The notes under the pieces: model-generated
What the model was told of the DNA's origin: nothing
The model's input: the letters and a program-made list of their open reading frames with translations, nothing else
The model's database searches: none
Source of the DNA: SURF-13 sp041695325
GTDB lineage: Bacteria > Pseudomonadota > Gammaproteobacteria > SURF-13
Assembly: GCA_041695325.1 (NCBI GenBank)
Contig: JBGFRC010000044.1
Coordinates: forward strand, 1 to 64,000
Direction of reading: 5' to 3'
Length of the DNA stretch: 64,000 nucleotides
Part shown: piece by piece, positions 9,722 through 16,542 of the stretch
Layout of the letters: every line of letters begins with the position of its first letter
Numbering within the stretch: position 1 is the first letter of the stretch
Translations under genes and position numbers: made by a program

Positions 9722-9830
9722 GCGCGCGGCGCCGCCAGGGCTCGATCACCAAGGCGGACAACTCCTCGGCGCGGCGCGCGTTCATCGAGGCCGCTTGGGC
9801 CTACGCGCACCCGGCGCGCGTCTCCTGGGT
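9722..9830 (+). mobile_element. IS110-family transposase remnant (C-terminal part)
   Basis: Read on the plus strand, this stretch encodes RRQGSITKADNSSARR followed by AFIEAAWAYAHPARVS. This is the conserved C-terminal part of IS110/IS116/IS902 transposases (typically GxITKxGNxxxRRxLxEAAW). Only about 35 codons remain, with no start and no flanking IS sequence. It lies exactly between two truncated polysaccharide genes, which suggests that transposition followed by deletion joined them. Assignment rests on recalled family motifs, not a search. Confidence 0.75.
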
Positions 9831-10202
9831 GATCGCGCGGGTGCGCTGCGTCACCGCGCCCGCGGCGAGCTTCTCGTCGAGGTTGAGCGTATCGGGCCGG
9901 ATGTCCACGAATACGGGAACCGCGCCGCGCAGGACGAACGCGTTGGCGGTGGAGACGAAAGTGAAGGAAGGCATGATCACCTCGTCCCGGGGCTGGAGAT
10001 CGCACAGGATCGCCGCCATCTCCAGCGCCGCGGTACACGAATGCGTGAGCAGCGCGCGCTTTGCGCCCAGCCGCTCCTCCAGCCAGCGATGGCACTTCTT
10101 CGTGAACGGCCCGTCGCCCGAAAGATGGCCCTCGCGCACCGCCTGGCGGATATTTTCCAGCTCAGCGCCGATCATGAAGGGCTTGTTGAAAGGGATTTTC
10201 AT
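9831..10202 (-). pseudogene. DegT/DnrJ/EryC1/StrS sugar aminotransferase, N-terminal fragment
   Basis: From the ATG at 10202 the frame reads MKIPFNKPFMIGAEL, then LSGDGPFTKKCHRWLEERLG, then SFTFVSTANAFVLRGAVP and FVDIRPDTLNLDE. This is a close match to WecE-type dTDP-4-keto-6-deoxyhexose transaminases. Homology stops after QRTRAI at about 9831, where the IS110 remnant starts, so only about 120 of roughly 380 residues remain. The PLP lysine is lost, so the product cannot be active. It marks the left edge of the sequence disrupted by the gas vesicle island. Confidence 0.85.
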
Positions 10203-10651
10203 CGAAAATCCCTGACGGACGACGGGTGACTCATCACTGGTTTTCGCGGCGCCGAGCGACGAGCAGCAAGGAACCGCCGGCGGGCAGCGCGAGCCCCGCA
10301 CGTATCATGCGCAACTCGCTGCCGAATTTTCTCGCAGAACGCCAAACGGTCCCTGCATTCAAACAATTCCTGCGCGACAACATCGACGCCACCAACTACC
10401 GGGCACTATGTCTGGCCGGATAGACCGGAATTCGGTACTCTCAAGTGAGGAAGATCGGGACACCGGGACCGTCGCCGCGATGGCGAGAAAGAGCAGGGCG
10501 AAGCGTGTGAACGTCCGGTTCATCACCGCCTTACAAGCTGGCCAGCTTGTGCCGCAGCGCCACGCCTTCGCTCACCGAGCTTCGCGTGAATCCTGCCCAC
10601 ATGGCCTTCGACATTGCGCGTGGCCGCATCTCCGAACGGGCAGGTGGCTCC
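10203..10651. other. Degenerate intergenic region at the left island edge
   Basis: About 450 bp without a convincing gene. On the minus strand a 54-codon frame (10359-10523) begins like a signal peptide (MNRTFTRFALLFLAIA) but runs into unrelated sequence. Other minus-strand frames between 10.24 and 10.36 kb read like decayed coding DNA (for example MIRAGLALPAGGSLLLVARR). The block is consistent with eroded genes next to an insertion boundary. No promoter or terminator stood out. Confidence 0.5.
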
Positions 10652-10993
10652 TCAGGCCTCCGTCGGGACCGTGGGGGAATCAGGTAACGGCACCGCTTCC
10701 TCCGTGTGAGCGAGGCCAGCGGCCGGCCCGGCCGATTCCCCCGGCTGTAGGGTGTGTCCGCTTGCCTTCGAGCTGAGCCAGGAATTGGTCATCCACCAAT
10801 CGATCCCCATTTCACGGGCCTTGTCCACGGAGCAGACGAGCAAGCGGATTTGCACTGTGAGCAGCTCGATGTCCACGAGCTTGACCTTGATGTCGCCAGC
10901 GATGACCAAACCCTTGTCCAGGATGCGCTCCAGGACATCCGCGAGCGTCGCGGACTCCACAGCGTGCGGCATGCTTTTTTGCGGAACAGCCAT
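10652..10993 (-). CDS. gvpJ: Gas vesicle GvpA-family minor protein (GvpJ type)
   Basis: A 113-residue member of the GvpA/J/M family. The conserved core is LADVLERILDKGLVIAGDIKVKLVDIELLTVQIRLLV, followed by DKAREMGIDWW, which is typical of GvpJ/GvpM rather than GvpA. A variable Pro/Glu-rich tail follows. The start is the ATG at 10993, with GGAGA 7 nt upstream; an in-frame TTG four codons earlier lacks a ribosome site. It is the last gene of the gas vesicle operon. In other systems GvpJ and GvpM are minor proteins needed for nucleation or assembly of the vesicle wall. Confidence 0.88.
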   Translation of the reverse strand: MAVPQKSMPHAVESATLADVLERILDKGLVIAGDIKVKLVDIELLTVQIRLLVCSVDKAREMGIDWWMTNSWLSSKASGHTLQPGESAGPAAGLAHTEEAVPLPDSPTVPTEA

Positions 10994-11123
10994 ATGGTTC
11001 TCCAAACCTCAGCCGTCAGCTCTTAGTCATCAGCGACAGTACGCCAGTTGCGAATCGCGTCTATTGCGTCGTTGCGTCTCTCGCGATAGACGCCGCACAC
11101 AATGGACGCTACGACACTGCACG

Positions 11124-11435
11124 CTACAACAGCCTGCCGAGCGGGCCCAGATCCAGGTTCAAGTCCTCATCCGTGAGGCCAAACTCTTTCTTGAGCCACT
11201 CCATCTGCTCACCGAGCTCGAGAAACGTCAGACCCAACCGTTCGATCTCCTGCTCCGTCAGCGAGCCGGATTCGATGCGCCGCAGGGCCTGCCGTTCCAG
11301 GAGCTGACGGATCAGCTCGACCACGGTCAGGACTAATTGCCCCAATCCTTTCCGGACATTCTCCTGGTCCAACGCAATCCGAGGGCCGTTCGAGGTTCGA
11401 GGTTCGAGGTTCGGGATTTGGAGGGACTCATTCAT
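11124..11435 (-). CDS. gvpK: Gas vesicle protein GvpK
   Basis: A 103-residue protein whose body (ENVRKGLGQLVLTVVELIRQLLERQALRRIE, SGSLTEQEIERLGLTFLELGEQM and the FGLTDEDLNLDLGPLG end) matches the GvpK family. GvpK is required for vesicle formation in several organisms, but its exact role is unsettled. The ATG at 11435 overlaps the end of the upstream GvpJ/S gene by 8 nt. The N-terminus NLEPRTSNGP is translated from a short DNA repeat (GAACCTCGAACCTCG) that looks like captured intergenic filler. A 130-bp gap follows before gvpJ. Confidence 0.9.
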   Translation of the reverse strand: MNESLQIPNLEPRTSNGPRIALDQENVRKGLGQLVLTVVELIRQLLERQALRRIESGSLTEQEIERLGLTFLELGEQMEWLKKEFGLTDEDLNLDLGPLGRLL

Positions 11436-11679
11436 ACTGCTTCCCCGGTGGCGCAATCGGTGCGTGCGGGCTCAACGTTAATTTGAGTCCGTTCGCGGTT
11501 TCGACCGAGGTGAGGGTGAGTTGCAGACCCAGATAGAGCAGGTCAATATCGGCCACCGAGATCACGATTTCCCCCGCGACGACAGCGCCCTTGTTCAGCA
11601 CCCGGTCCAGGGTCTCGCACAGCGAAATACGTTCCTGCTCCAGCGCGAGATGCGTTGCCACGAATGCGCCCTCTCTCAC
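11428..11679 (-). CDS. Gas vesicle GvpA-family minor protein (GvpJ/GvpS type)
   Basis: An 83-residue second divergent GvpA-family protein. The core ISLCETLDRVLNKGAVVAGEIVISVADIDLLYLGLQLTLTSVE keeps the helix-strand-strand-helix pattern of GvpA, but with DIDLLYLGL in place of GIELLAIEA, as in GvpJ or GvpS. The start overlaps the upstream TPR-like gene by 4 nt and the end overlaps gvpK by 8 nt, so all three are translationally coupled. It is probably a minor wall or nucleation component. Which of J, M or S it is cannot be decided by eye. Confidence 0.8.
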   Translation of the reverse strand: MREGAFVATHLALEQERISLCETLDRVLNKGAVVAGEIVISVADIDLLYLGLQLTLTSVETANGLKLTLSPHAPIAPPGKQYE

Positions 11680-12011
11680 AACAACCGCTCGTACATGCTC
11701 CGAGCCATGTGCCGAGCTCCCTGGCGCTCATAGGCATCGGCGATCTCCAACAAGACCCTGTGGGCAGCGTCAGATTGAGGGGTCCGCGGGTAGCCCTCCG
11801 CAAGCATCCAGTACAGCTCTATCGCCTGCCAGAGGTTCCCCTCGCTCCGATAGCGGTGAGCCATGGCGAGAAGCCGTCCGAGCAGCGCCTGGTTCTCATC
11901 TGCACCCTCCTCGGGTTTCATCGCGCCGCCTGCCCTCGAGGCAGCCGGCTCGCTCCCCTCCGGTGCCCCAGAGCTGGATTCCATCACGAGAGAATTCCTG
12001 TCAGATTTCAT
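11676..12011 (-). CDS. Small TPR-like protein of the gas vesicle operon
   Basis: A 111-residue protein with a disordered N-terminal third. A helical part follows (LLAMAHRYRSEGNLWQAIELYWMLAEGYPRTPQSDAAHRVLLEIADAYERQGARHMARSMYERLL) with the A-x-G-x(4)-A-x(2)-L-Y spacing of tetratricopeptide repeats, about one and a half units. It is coupled by 4-nt overlaps to the ArsA-like gene and to the GvpJ/S gene. TPR units mediate protein contacts, so an assembly or adaptor role with the neighbouring ATPase is plausible but unproven. No named Gvp family was recognised. Confidence 0.65.
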   Translation of the reverse strand: MKSDRNSLVMESSSGAPEGSEPAASRAGGAMKPEEGADENQALLGRLLAMAHRYRSEGNLWQAIELYWMLAEGYPRTPQSDAAHRVLLEIADAYERQGARHMARSMYERLL

Positions 12012-12781
12012 TGCAGCCTCCCTTTCCTCGGTAACGCCTCCGGTGATGAGCCTGACGCCACATAGAGGGCCCGGCCCAGCGCCCGCAGCCGTTCAACACC
12101 TCTGGGCTCTTCCCGCCGGAATACCAGCGCCACGTGCCGGCTGGCGAACACCGTTTCGTACCGACCCCGCACCGACTCCTCCTCACGGCGAAGCGTGGAG
12201 CAGGTCGGGCAGCAAGAAACCGGCGTGGCCATGTTCCCGAACAGGATCGGAACCCCGACCCCGAGCCGCTCGCAGCCTGCCACCAGGTCCCTCGTCTCCT
12301 CATATGCCATCTCCGCGGGAATCGTCACCGCCACAAGCGCCGCCTGCTCAGGATCGGTGACCATCCGCCGGAAGCGTTTCACCCGCTTCGACAGCTTCAC
12401 CAGCTCCTTCGAGATTCTGGGCAACCGAAACACCTCCCGGTATTTCAAGAACAGACCGAAGAATCGGTGCTTGGCCAGCATGGCATCCAGGGTTTGCAGC
12501 CACCCGGCGCATGATCGCTGGCAGTCCCAGGAGACGAAGCGTATGGCCTGCCGGGGCGGCCCGCCGGGGGGAGGGGAGGGCGAGGGGGCATAATCGCCGC
12601 CGAAATAATCGGCCAGTGAATGAGCCGGGTCGGTCGACACGAGCAAGACCGGACGAGCGGGGTGGCGTTGCGCCAGAAAAAGGGCGGCCGCGCAGGTCGT
12701 TTTGCCCACCCTGCCTTTTCCCCCGAAGAGCAGCAGGCGAAGCCCCTTCTCGCGCAAGAACTCTGGTCGTGCCCGGCCCAT
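12008..12781 (-). CDS. ArsA/Get3-like P-loop ATPase of the gas vesicle operon
   Basis: A 257-residue SIMIBI-class ATPase. The deviant Walker A is LLLFGGKGRVGKTTCAAAL; the usual GKGGVGKTT has one Gly replaced by Arg, but both lysines are kept. Switch region STDPAHSLADYF and a cysteine cluster (SCCPTC) at about residue 200 match ArsA/Get3 proteins. ArsA pumps arsenite with ArsB; Get3 chaperones hydrophobic membrane proteins. No arsenic genes are nearby, so a chaperone-like role for hydrophobic GvpA-type proteins is the better inference. The ATG overlaps the gvpG stop in a TAATG. A Pro/Ser-rich insert (APSPSPPPGGPP) follows the switch region. Confidence 0.78.
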   Translation of the reverse strand: MGRARPEFLREKGLRLLLFGGKGRVGKTTCAAALFLAQRHPARPVLLVSTDPAHSLADYFGGDYAPSPSPPPGGPPRQAIRFVSWDCQRSCAGWLQTLDAMLAKHRFFGLFLKYREVFRLPRISKELVKLSKRVKRFRRMVTDPEQAALVAVTIPAEMAYEETRDLVAGCERLGVGVPILFGNMATPVSCCPTCSTLRREEESVRGRYETVFASRHVALVFRREEPRGVERLRALGRALYVASGSSPEALPRKGRLQ

Positions 12782-13113
12782 TATCCTCTCGTGCCGGCAT
12801 CGTCATCCTGTTCCTCTTGATCGTCCTCTCCCTCCTCGCCATCGTGTTCATCGGATTCGTCCTCAGTCTCTACCGCGCCGCCCTCCTCGCGGCGCTGGAT
12901 GGTGTCCAACTGGTCGAGGAGCTGCCGTTCTTCGGCTGCAAACTCCTCTTCGGTGATCGCCCCCGTCTCGAGTTTCATATACAGCTCGCTAAGCGCGTGA
13001 GTGATGGCTTCCGCCTCGCCGGCGATTTCCCGCCGGGCCGCTTCGTGGATTTCCCTGAAGACCCATAGCAGGCTGGTAAACGGCGAGAGCAACAGATCGC
13101 CTACAAGGAGCAT
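12781..13113 (-). CDS. gvpG: Gas vesicle protein GvpG
   Basis: A 110-residue protein. The conserved GvpG part is MLLVGDLLLSPFTSLLWVFREIHEAARREIAGEAEAI, then LSELYMKLETGAITEEEFAAEERQLLDQLD. A long acidic tail of about 35 residues (Glu/Asp runs) follows and is unusual in length. The start at 13113 is preceded by GAGG 7 nt upstream and lies 8 nt after gvpF; a longer in-frame extension would overlap gvpF and is rejected. GvpG is an accessory assembly protein that interacts with GvpF/L in haloarchaea. Confidence 0.88.
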   Translation of the reverse strand: MLLVGDLLLSPFTSLLWVFREIHEAARREIAGEAEAITHALSELYMKLETGAITEEEFAAEERQLLDQLDTIQRREEGGAVETEDESDEHDGEEGEDDQEEQDDDAGTRG

Positions 13114-13121
13114 CGGCGTCC

Positions 13122-13880
13122 TCACACCTCCAGACTGACATTGACAAAATGATGCGGGGCCCACGGGCCGTTAAAATCGAAGGCGAAGTGGTTGTCGAAG
13201 AGCTTGGCCGCCTCAAAGACCCCGTCTTCGAACCGTTTCTGGTCACCCCGTTCGACCAGGCAGGCCAGGTGCATCACTTCCCGCTCGTTCCGTGCCGGGT
13301 TACGCCGGATCTCGACGCATCGCGGAGAGAGTACCTCCTCAACCTTGTCCATATGGGCCTCTCGCTCCTGGTTTAATAAGCGATCGAACAGACGCCCAAG
13401 CTCGATCTTGTCCTCGTGCGAGGGGCCGCGTTGTTTTCCAAACACATTGTTACGCAAGTCCGCCAGCTCCTGGTGGCGGTTCACAAAGTACTCGAAGATG
13501 TTCGGCACATCCCAGGTGACGCGGAGGCCCATCTCGACCGTCCCGCGCACTCGATTCAGTTGCTCGACGAACACGTCCCGGGTGCTCGCCAGGATCTCCC
13601 GGACCGCCTGGGGGCTGTCGGCAATGGTCCCGAACGCCACCGGAAGGACTGTGCTCTCTTCCATGAGCCGTTTGGTCACGCCATGATGAGCGGCCAACTT
13701 GCTGCGTTCCGGGCGAATCCGTTTTTCGCGGATGTCGCTCACCACTGCCGCCACTGGACCCTCGCAGATGACATAGACGGCCGCCCCGTCTATGCCGATG
13801 TCCCCGTAGACGCGATTCTCGATGCCCTCGGCAATCGCGTACATGTAGCGGCCCGGCCCACCTTTGGTCTTGGGCTTCAT
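13122..13880 (-). CDS. gvpF: Gas vesicle protein GvpF/GvpL family
   Basis: A 252-residue GvpL/GvpF protein. It has the expected start (RYMYAIAEGI), central VVSDI...KRLMEESTVLPVAFGTI, and C-terminal LFDNHFAFDFNGPWAPHHFVNVSLE, which ends with the family's GPWPPYxF-like motif. GvpF binds GvpA and is thought to keep it soluble during vesicle nucleation. A second family member (gvpL) lies at 19-19.9 kb, so the locus has the usual pair. It is closely followed by gvpG. Confidence 0.9.
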   Translation of the reverse strand: MKPKTKGGPGRYMYAIAEGIENRVYGDIGIDGAAVYVICEGPVAAVVSDIREKRIRPERSKLAAHHGVTKRLMEESTVLPVAFGTIADSPQAVREILASTRDVFVEQLNRVRGTVEMGLRVTWDVPNIFEYFVNRHQELADLRNNVFGKQRGPSHEDKIELGRLFDRLLNQEREAHMDKVEEVLSPRCVEIRRNPARNEREVMHLACLVERGDQKRFEDGVFEAAKLFDNHFAFDFNGPWAPHHFVNVSLEV

Positions 13881-13889
13881 GGGTACGCC

Positions 13890-14120
13890 TCACGCTTTTC
13901 CCCATCCGGCGGGCATAGTCTTGATGTCCCGGCTCGTCCGGATGCGGCCGTGCGGGACTGGCGTTCTCACCGGAGGCAACGGATCTTCCCGGAGACGTCG
14001 CAGGGTCATGACCTCCCGACGCAGCCGATACACCAACCCGCGCCTGTCACGGGCCAAGACCGTTCGGAAGGCTGCCGCATTCAAGGAAGAGGCCACGCAC
14101 GAGGATGTTCGAATATTCAT
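13890..14120 (-). CDS. Small basic protein of unknown function
   Basis: A 76-residue frame between the coiled-coil gene and gvpF. A GGGGAG ribosome site lies 7 nt before the ATG at 14120, and the stop is 9 nt before gvpF, which supports expression. The protein is Arg-rich (LARDRRGLVYRLRREVMTLRRLRED), has no membrane segment, and matches no family I know. It may be a lineage-specific gas vesicle accessory protein or a spurious frame in GC-rich DNA. Confidence 0.45.
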   Translation of the reverse strand: MNIRTSSCVASSLNAAAFRTVLARDRRGLVYRLRREVMTLRRLREDPLPPVRTPVPHGRIRTSRDIKTMPAGWGKA

Positions 14121-14160
14121 CGCACCGCTCCCCTTTTATTCGCTATTGGCCGTTTGCTCC

Positions 14161-14487
14161 TCAATAGGACAATCGCCTTCGCTTCAGTTTGTCGGTCGGC
14201 ACCGTACGGACCGGAAATGGCTCAGCCGGCGGGCTGATCGGCCCTTCGCCTTGCGGCTTCTCCACAAACCGGTGGAGCCGGTGTTTCTTGGCTTCAATTT
14301 CAGTCAGCCGCTTCCGTATATCGGCGCACCGCCGCTCCGCTCGCTGCATTTCCAGCGTGAGTCTTGTTTTTTCCATTTCCAGCATGGACAATTCCAACAA
14401 GGCGCCATGCGAGGTCCTGGTGCGGCGGCCGTCCACCAGCCCGGCCATCGTATGAATATGCTGGACTCCCCGCCTATCATGTGCCAT
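14161..14487 (-). CDS. Coiled-coil protein of the gas vesicle operon
   Basis: From the ATG at 14487, overlapping the end of gvpN by 11 nt, a 108-residue protein is encoded. Its middle (LLELSMLEMEKTRLTLEMQRAERRCADIRKRLTEIEAKKHRLHRF) shows heptad-like spacing of Leu/Met/Ile over about 45 residues and should form a coiled coil. Flanks are basic and proline-rich. A longer upstream frame would sit inside gvpN and is unlikely. Its place directly after gvpN suggests an assembly or regulatory partner; the function is unknown. Confidence 0.6.
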   Translation of the reverse strand: MAHDRRGVQHIHTMAGLVDGRRTRTSHGALLELSMLEMEKTRLTLEMQRAERRCADIRKRLTEIEAKKHRLHRFVEKPQGEGPISPPAEPFPVRTVPTDKLKRRRLSY

Positions 14488-15475
14488 GGAGTGATCCCTG
14501 CCCCTTCCTTCGACGTCGCCCCTTCGCCTCTGAGTGCTGCCCCACAAGCGCTAGCGGCGCCGGCGGGCAACACTTTTCAACGATCTCATCCAGCCGCTCA
14601 AGACCTGCCGCCTGACCATCGCGCGTCACTTTGAGGCAATCGGCGTTCAGCACATCATGGCAGAGTTCCCGAAACGTCGGGTCGCCTGCGACCACGCTGC
14701 CCTTTCGAGCCGCCACGATGCGTGCGAGCATGATGCAGGCCCGGATCGTGGGACGGGAATTATTGACGCCGAGTGACCGGAACTCGCGCACGATCTCCAC
14801 AATCACCTTCGCCTGTCTCCAGGGAAGGCCCGATTTGGCCTGGGCGATCGCCACTTCCGTCTCCAGGTCATGGTGATCCAATTTGAGTGTAATCATGCGG
14901 TCCATCAGCGCATCCTGGGTCTTGTGCACCCCGGCGTACTCCTCGGGATTGCTGGTAAAAATAGCGCTGAAGTCGGGATGGACCTGGAGGTAACCTTCGC
15001 CGAGACGTACACTGGGGAGTTCGAGCAGCCGCTCCTCCAGAATAGAGAGCAGCACGTTGTTGGCCTCGGGACGAGAGCGTGTGAACTCATCGTAAATGAG
15101 GGTGAATCCGTACTTACAGGCGGTGGTCAGGCGGTTATCCACCCACTGCTTGGAGACGTTCTCCTCCTTTTTCAGGACCGAGTGAATGTAATTATCAATC
15201 ACTTTGGTCGAGCGGTATCCTAATTGTCCGCCGATCAGATCGGAGCTCCCGAACTCGTCATCGCCATGAATGAGAATGACCTGCCGGCCCAACCGAGCGG
15301 CCACGTGCATCGCCAGGGCCGTCTTCCCGGTCCCGGCCGGGCCGCTGAAATGGACCGGATAGCCCGCTCGGATATAGTCGAGCGCCCGTTTCGTCATGCT
15401 CTGGATGTAGGGAGTCTCCACAAAGTCTGGCTTCTTGTCCAATGTCAGGACCGTCAACTCTTCTGCTTGGCTCAT
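14477..15475 (-). CDS. gvpN: Gas vesicle AAA+ ATPase GvpN
   Basis: A 332-residue MoxR/NorQ-type AAA+ ATPase. Walker A is GPAGTGKTALAMHVAARLG (about residue 44), with LIHGDDEFGSSDLIGG, Walker B LIYDEFTRSRPEANNVLL and sensor-1 IFTSNPEEYAG, all matching GvpN. GvpN is an assembly ATPase needed for full vesicle maturation in several species. The C-terminal 40 residues are basic and poorly conserved. It lies downstream of gvpA and the GvpC-like gene, the classical gvpA-C-N order. Confidence 0.95.
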   Translation of the reverse strand: MSQAEELTVLTLDKKPDFVETPYIQSMTKRALDYIRAGYPVHFSGPAGTGKTALAMHVAARLGRQVILIHGDDEFGSSDLIGGQLGYRSTKVIDNYIHSVLKKEENVSKQWVDNRLTTACKYGFTLIYDEFTRSRPEANNVLLSILEERLLELPSVRLGEGYLQVHPDFSAIFTSNPEEYAGVHKTQDALMDRMITLKLDHHDLETEVAIAQAKSGLPWRQAKVIVEIVREFRSLGVNNSRPTIRACIMLARIVAARKGSVVAGDPTFRELCHDVLNADCLKVTRDGQAAGLERLDEIVEKCCPPAPLALVGQHSEAKGRRRRKGQGSLHGT

Positions 15476-15613
15476 GGGTGCACCTCAACCACTTCCCTGG
15501 CAGACGCAGCAGGTTGATAGCCACGACATGATCCCACACGACATGATCCCAAACGGGTCCGTTCCTTTCCCTTTACAGAACGAAGACGCTTTGCGGCAAA
15601 CTGGCGGACCGCT

Positions 15614-16249
15614 TCACCGATCGTCACCTTTTTTTTCACTTTTCTTCTTCCGCCCCCTAACCCCTGCAGCCTCCTCAACCTCTTCAGCCTCTCCCACAAC
15701 GGCTGGCATCGGTGTCGTGGTGGCTGCGCCTGCTTGAGCCGACGGCAAGCGTGACCATATCAGATGAGCCGCCTTGACGTCCTCGCGGATCTCCCCAAGC
15801 GCATCCCTGAAACCTTGCTTCAAATTGAACACCTGAGAGTTGACACCTTGCGCAAAGTTTCGCAGACGTTCCGTGAGGTCTTGCGACATTTCACCATGGG
15901 ACATCTCGAACTCACTCAAGAGTTCAGCCACCGCCCGAGCGCGGGCCTGGCAGTTCTTCGCCAAGGCGGCGCGGCCCTCCGCGCCCAGCTGTCGGCGAAG
16001 ATCGCGCCCCATGCGCTCACGGTCACGGCGAAGCCCCTGGAGCATCCTTTGAACATCGATTGCTCGGGCTCGACAGCCGTCGGATAGGGCGGTCTTCAAG
16101 GCTGCGGCCGTCGCTGCATGGTCTCGACTAAAAGATGACCTCATGCTGCGGGTGCGTGCCTTGTGATCAACGACGAACGATTGGCGCTCGTGCGTCGAAG
16201 CAAGCATACCTTGTACCAGCGCATCCATTTGAGCTCTCAAGTTCCCCAT
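15614..16249 (-). CDS. Candidate GvpC-like repeat protein
   Basis: Start chosen at the ATG at 16249, preceded by AGGAGA 6 nt upstream; an in-frame extension upstream would run through the intergenic hairpin and into gvpA and is rejected. The 211-residue protein is almost wholly helical. It contains repeat-like units of about 35-40 residues (RARAIDVQRMLQGLRRDRER, then RARAVAELLSEFEMSHGEMS, then VFNLKQGFRDALGEIRED), each with an R-A-x2-V-x2-LL pattern. This resembles the 33-residue repeats of cyanobacterial GvpC, the external strengthening protein. The tail is Glu- and then Lys-rich. The position between gvpA and gvpN is the classical gvpC slot. Sequence divergence keeps this at candidate level. 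Confidence 0.65.
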   Translation of the reverse strand: MGNLRAQMDALVQGMLASTHERQSFVVDHKARTRSMRSSFSRDHAATAAALKTALSDGCRARAIDVQRMLQGLRRDRERMGRDLRRQLGAEGRAALAKNCQARARAVAELLSEFEMSHGEMSQDLTERLRNFAQGVNSQVFNLKQGFRDALGEIREDVKAAHLIWSRLPSAQAGAATTTPMPAVVGEAEEVEEAAGVRGRKKKSEKKGDDR

Positions 16250-16270
16250 GGGAATCTCCTTTTTTGCTGC

Positions 16271-16298
16271 GCCCCCCTCCCCCTTGCGGGAGGGGGGC
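16271..16298 (-). promoter_or_regulatory. Stable hairpin downstream of gvpA
   Basis: An 11-bp perfect stem, GCCCCCCTCCC (16271-16281) with GGGAGGGGGGC (16288-16298), and a 6-nt loop. It lies between the gvpA stop and the ribosome site of the GvpC-like gene. Read on the minus strand it is followed by A residues, not T, so it is not a classical terminator. Such a structure could slow 3' decay or partly attenuate, giving gvpA mRNA excess over downstream genes. Confidence 0.55.
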
Positions 16299-16317
16299 AG
16301 GGTAGGAGTGTGGCCCC

Positions 16318-16536
16318 CTACGCTGGAGCAGCCGCACTGGCGGTCAGACCGATTGCCTCCGCGTACTTGAGATAGGTCTCGACCGACGCGATCACAACCC
16401 GCGCTTCGATCGACAGCAGCTCGATCCCCACCAGCGAGACCTTCACCCACGCGTCAATGACGATCCCTTTCTCCAGGACCCGGTCCACCACCTCTGCCAG
16501 ACTCGAGGAGTCCGTTGACTTCTGTACCTTGGCCAT
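16318..16536 (-). CDS. gvpA: Major gas vesicle structural protein GvpA
   Basis: A 72-residue protein nearly identical in pattern to GvpA of other organisms: SSSLAEVVDRVLEKGIVIDAWVKVSLVGIELLSIEARVVIASVETYLKYAEAIGLT. GvpA forms the ribs of the gas-permeable, water-excluding vesicle shell. The start at 16536 is used because AGGAGG sits 9 nt upstream, while the ATG six bases earlier is too close to it. A consensus sigma-54 promoter lies about 195 bp upstream of the start codon, and a strong hairpin follows the gene. Confidence 0.97.
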   Translation of the reverse strand: MAKVQKSTDSSSLAEVVDRVLEKGIVIDAWVKVSLVGIELLSIEARVVIASVETYLKYAEAIGLTASAAAPA

Positions 16537-16542
16537 CTGCAT

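Noticed and set aside
10540..10650. Minus-strand codons reading RNVEGHVGRIHAKLG, like the end of a LuxR HTH
   Set aside because: Very short, in no gene context, and close to chance in this GC-rich degenerate region.
12008..12781. Arsenic resistance ArsA
   Set aside because: No arsB, arsC, arsR or arsD nearby, and the gene is translationally coupled to gvpG.
16268..16300. Intrinsic terminator after gvpA
   Set aside because: The stem is strong, but on the transcribed strand it is followed by A residues, not a T tract.
15600..16450. 278-residue version of the GvpC-like protein starting at 16450
   Set aside because: The extra N-terminus overlaps gvpA in another frame and the palindrome; the ATG at 16249 has a clear ribosome site.
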